From assembly GCF_004402595.1 (NCBI RefSeq), contig NZ_SOFY01000049.1, positions 57,570 through 121,569 on the forward strand: DNA of 64,000 nucleotides, read 5' to 3'. The notes below the pieces were generated by a model, which did not search any database, was not told the DNA's origin, and worked only from the letters and a program-made list of their open reading frames with translations. Position 1 is the stretch's first letter. The number at the start of each line of letters is the position of its first letter. This DNA comes from Cryobacterium shii. GTDB lineage: Bacteria > Actinomycetota > Actinomycetes > Actinomycetales > Microbacteriaceae. The position numbers and the translations under genes were made by a program. Below are positions 61,708 through 64,000 of the stretch, piece by piece.

Positions 61708-63102
61708 ATGAAGCGCACGGCACATCCGAATGGCCGCGAAGCAATGAAGCGACTGGGGGGTCTCCGGTCACCTGGGGGTGCCCGCATCCGTCGTCGACCT
61801 CTGAGTCTGATCACCGGTTTCATCGCGGCCCTTGCCCTGTGTGTCACGCTCGTCGGCCCGGCTGGGTCCGCCCAGGCCGTGGACTACCCGACCTGGCAGG
61901 ACCTGCAGAACGCCAAGTCCAATACGGCGGCGGCGGCGACGCAGGTCACCCAGATCCAGAACCTGATCGCGAATCTGCAGGACCAGGTCAAGCAGACGCA
62001 GGCCGAGTCCGAGGCGCGCGGCGCCGAACTCCAGGTCGCCCAGGAGAAGTTCGACGAGGCAAGCCGCCGTGCCGTCGACCTGCAGCAGCAGGCCGACGCC
62101 AGCACCGCGGTTGCCCAGACGGCCACGCGCCAGGCCGGCCAGCTGGCCGCGCAGCTCTACCGCACGGGCGGTACCGATCTGAGCGTCAACCTCTTCCTCG
62201 ACGGCCAGGACAGCAGCGAGGGTGCGGATGCGCTCCTGTCGAAGCTCGGCAGCATGAGCAAGCTCGTCGAGCGCAGCACCGGCGTCTACGAGGAGGCGCA
62301 GACCGCACGGAACGCGGCCCAGTCCCTCGGCGACCAGGCCAAGATCGCCCAATCCGAACGTGAAACCCTGCGGGTGGCCGCCGAGGCCGCCCTCGTCGCG
62401 GCGCAGGAAGCCGCGCAGGCCGCCACCGACGCGCTGGCCGAGTCGGAGGCGAAGAGCATCGAGCTCAACGCCCAGCTCGCCTTCATGCAGGACGCCCAGG
62501 CGACGACGGCGGCGGGGTACGAGGCCGGCGTGATCGAGCGGGCCCGCCTCGCCGCGATCGAGGCCGAGCGGGTGCGGGTGGAGCAGGCCGCGGCCGAAGC
62601 CAGAGCGGCCGCCGCGGCAGCGGCAGCGGCCGCCAACCGGAGTAGTAGCAGCGGCAGCAGTAGCGGCGGCGGCGGCGGTGGTGGCGGCTGGGCAGTTCCC
62701 GCCAATGGGCGGATCACGGATGGTTACGGTCCGCGCGCGGTGATCTGCGGCAGCGACGGCTGCAGCAAGGGCTTCCACAGTGGCACCGACCTCGGCGCCG
62801 GCTGCGGCGCGTCGATCTACGCGGCCAGCAGCGGCACCGTGATCTATGCGGGCGGGTACGGCACGTACGGCAACTTCGTCCTGATCCAGCACGCCGGCGG
62901 GATATCCACCGGCTACGCCCACATCCGGCCCGGAGGCATCGGTGTCTCGAACGGCCAGAGCGTCTCGGCCGGGCAGCGGATCGCCAGCGTCGGCGAAACG
63001 GGAGCGGCCAGCGGCTGCCACCTGCACTTCGAGGTTCGCACCAACGGCAACCAGATCAACCCTGCTCCGTTCATGGCCGACCGAGGAGCTTCCCTTGGCT
63101 AA
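61708..63102 (+). CDS. Secreted coiled-coil M23 peptidase (LytM domain)
   Basis: A 464-residue predicted cell-wall hydrolase. Signal peptide near residues 30-58 (GFIAALALCVTLVGPAGSAQA), a long Ala/Gln/Glu-rich coiled coil (about 60-320), a Ser/Gly linker, then a LytM domain with FHSGTDLGAGCG (metal His, Asp) and GCHLHFEV. The plan resembles EnvC/RipA-type division hydrolases. I use the ATG at 61708; a GTG at 61672 and ATG at 61744 are also in frame. Coupled to the next gene by an 8-base overlap. Confidence 0.88.
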   Translation: MKRTAHPNGREAMKRLGGLRSPGGARIRRRPLSLITGFIAALALCVTLVGPAGSAQAVDYPTWQDLQNAKSNTAAAATQVTQIQNLIANLQDQVKQTQAESEARGAELQVAQEKFDEASRRAVDLQQQADASTAVAQTATRQAGQLAAQLYRTGGTDLSVNLFLDGQDSSEGADALLSKLGSMSKLVERSTGVYEEAQTARNAAQSLGDQAKIAQSERETLRVAAEAALVAAQEAAQAATDALAESEAKSIELNAQLAFMQDAQATTAAGYEAGVIERARLAAIEAERVRVEQAAAEARAAAAAAAAAANRSSSSGSSSGGGGGGGGWAVPANGRITDGYGPRAVICGSDGCSKGFHSGTDLGAGCGASIYAASSGTVIYAGGYGTYGNFVLIQHAGGISTGYAHIRPGGIGVSNGQSVSAGQRIASVGETGAASGCHLHFEVRTNGNQINPAPFMADRGASLG

Positions 63103-64000
63103 AGACACCGCCCGAGGCTCGATTCGGCACACTCCCGCCCGGCTGTTCGCGGCCGTCGCGGTCGGGGCGGTCGCGGCATCCGCAGCAGGAGTTACTCCGG
63201 CGGCGTTCGCCGAACCGGGGTATCCCAGCTGGGACGACGTGCAGAAGGCCAAGCAGAGCGAGGCGACCAAGCAGGCCGAGATCGTCACGATCACCGGGCT
63301 GCTGGGCGACCTGCAGGTGCGGGCGGATGCCGCGTCGAAGTCGTCGCGGATCGCCGCCGAGGCCTATCGAGTGGCCCGGGACGATCTTGACGCCGCCACG
63401 GTTCGCGAGGCCAGCCTGCTGGGCCAGGCCACGTCCGCGAATAAGCGCGCGGCGACATCCCGGATGCGGGCCGGTCTGATCGCAGCCCACCTCGCCAAGA
63501 CGGGGGCGCAGGACCTGTCGCTCAATCTCTTCCTCAACGGGGACGGCGCCGACGACCTGCTGCACCAGCTGGGCACGGCCAGCAAGCTGGGCGAGCAATC
63601 CGAAACGATCTACAACCAGGCCGTGCAGGACAAGAACACCGCCGAGGCTCTGGGCGAGCAGGCCACCGCCGCCACCGCGGAACGTGCCCGCCTCTCGGCC
63701 GAGTCCGTGACCACCTACGACGCCGCAACCGCGGCCGCCCAGGTCGCGGAGGCGGCCTTCCAGACGGAGCAGAAGAGGTCGAACGACCTGTTCGAGCAGC
63801 TGGCGCTCCTCAAGGACACGACGGCCGAGGCCGAGCGCTCCTTCCAGGCCGGTCAGGATGCCGTGGCCGCCGCCGCCGCTCTCGCTCGGGCGCAGGCATC
63901 CGCCGCAGCGAAGCAGGCCGCCGCCGCGGCGAAGGCACCGGCCGCCTCGCCGGGAGCCGGGGCCCAGGCACCCGCAGCGGCCGTCCGTCCGGCGCCGGCC
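63095..64000 (+). CDS. Second coiled-coil M23-type envelope protein, C-terminus beyond window
   Basis: Starts with TTG inside the last codons of the previous gene; GAGGAG (63083-63088) lies 6 bases upstream, which fixes this start. The 302 visible residues comprise a signal peptide (VAVGAVAASAAGVTPAAFA) and a coiled coil (EPGYPSWDDVQKAKQSE...). They align throughout with the preceding protein (PTWQDLQNAKSN; AAQLYRTGGTDLSVNLFLDG versus AAHLAKTGAQDLSLNLFLNG). A tandem paralogue; a C-terminal LytM or other hydrolase domain is expected after the Ala/Pro linker at the edge. Confidence 0.88.
   Translation, partial: MAKDTARGSIRHTPARLFAAVAVGAVAASAAGVTPAAFAEPGYPSWDDVQKAKQSEATKQAEIVTITGLLGDLQVRADAASKSSRIAAEAYRVARDDLDAATVREASLLGQATSANKRAATSRMRAGLIAAHLAKTGAQDLSLNLFLNGDGADDLLHQLGTASKLGEQSETIYNQAVQDKNTAEALGEQATAATAERARLSAESVTTYDAATAAAQVAEAAFQTEQKRSNDLFEQLALLKDTTAEAERSFQAGQDAVAAAAALARAQASAAAKQAAAAAKAPAASPGAGAQAPAAAVRPAPA

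Overview
The window is high-GC DNA with GTG/TTG starts, 4-bp stop/start overlaps, an F420-type oxidoreductase, an actinobacterial-type paa cluster and many long antisense shadow reading frames. Taken together this points to an actinobacterium, most likely a member of the Microbacteriaceae (Cryobacterium/Leifsonia-like). The genus is inferred from gene content and style only.

Layout. 1-11.7 kb: histidine utilisation. An iclR-hutU-M20 amidase-hutF-hutI-hutD operon runs leftwards; hutH lies apart and is divergent from a second iclR gene across a perfect 18-bp palindrome. An F420-type oxidoreductase and a proline-rich M23 peptidase lie between the two hut blocks. 11.7-12.5 kb: 42 perfect copies of a 16-bp unit fill the region upstream of azlCD. 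13.6-18.8 kb: a secreted esterase, a FUSC-type membrane protein, a GNAT acetyltransferase and a DEAD-box RNA helicase with a repetitive disordered N-terminus. 18.9-22.6 kb: a small winged-helix regulator, UspA and a P-type cation ATPase. 22.6-35.6 kb: phenylacetate catabolism (thioesterase, TetR/PaaR-like regulator, paaK, paaI, divergent paaABCDE, paaG) followed by a branched-chain-type ABC transporter whose permease LivM and ATPase LivG are fused. Two related palindromes, one in the paaA promoter and one upstream of the transporter, suggest a shared regulator. 35.6-44.4 kb: EamA transporter, CopC, RecQ, methyltransferase, acyl-CoA oxidase, proline iminopeptidase and a YpfJ-type metalloprotease. 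44.5-61.0 kb: a surface or exopolysaccharide locus with a large secreted fibrinogen-like/beta-propeller protein, CDP-alcohol phosphotransferase, Wzx-like flippase, WecG/TagA transferase, Wzz-like protein with a dead kinase domain, Wzy/ligase-like protein, GT2, GH16 glucanase, cytidylyltransferase, initiating sugar-phosphate transferase and a Gfo/Idh/MocA protein. 61.0-61.5 kb: tRNA-Glu, tRNA-Asp and tRNA-Phe with a promoter and a strong terminator. 61.7 kb to the end: two tandem coiled-coil M23-type envelope proteins, the second cut by the window edge.

How the parts work together. The hut genes convert histidine via urocanate and formiminoglutamate to N-formylglutamate; no hutG is visible, and the M20 amidase is a candidate for the last step. 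The paa genes activate phenylacetate to its CoA ester, epoxidise the ring and isomerise the epoxide; the later beta-oxidation genes and paaZ are not in the window. The polysaccharide locus has the parts of a Wzx/Wzy pathway plus two CDP-alcohol enzymes, so its product may carry a phospho-alcohol.

Non-coding structure is unusually rich: the 16-bp array, three dispersed ~85-96 bp elements with the same inverted arms, two other long perfect palindromes, a 7 x 9 bp repeat and a 16-C run.
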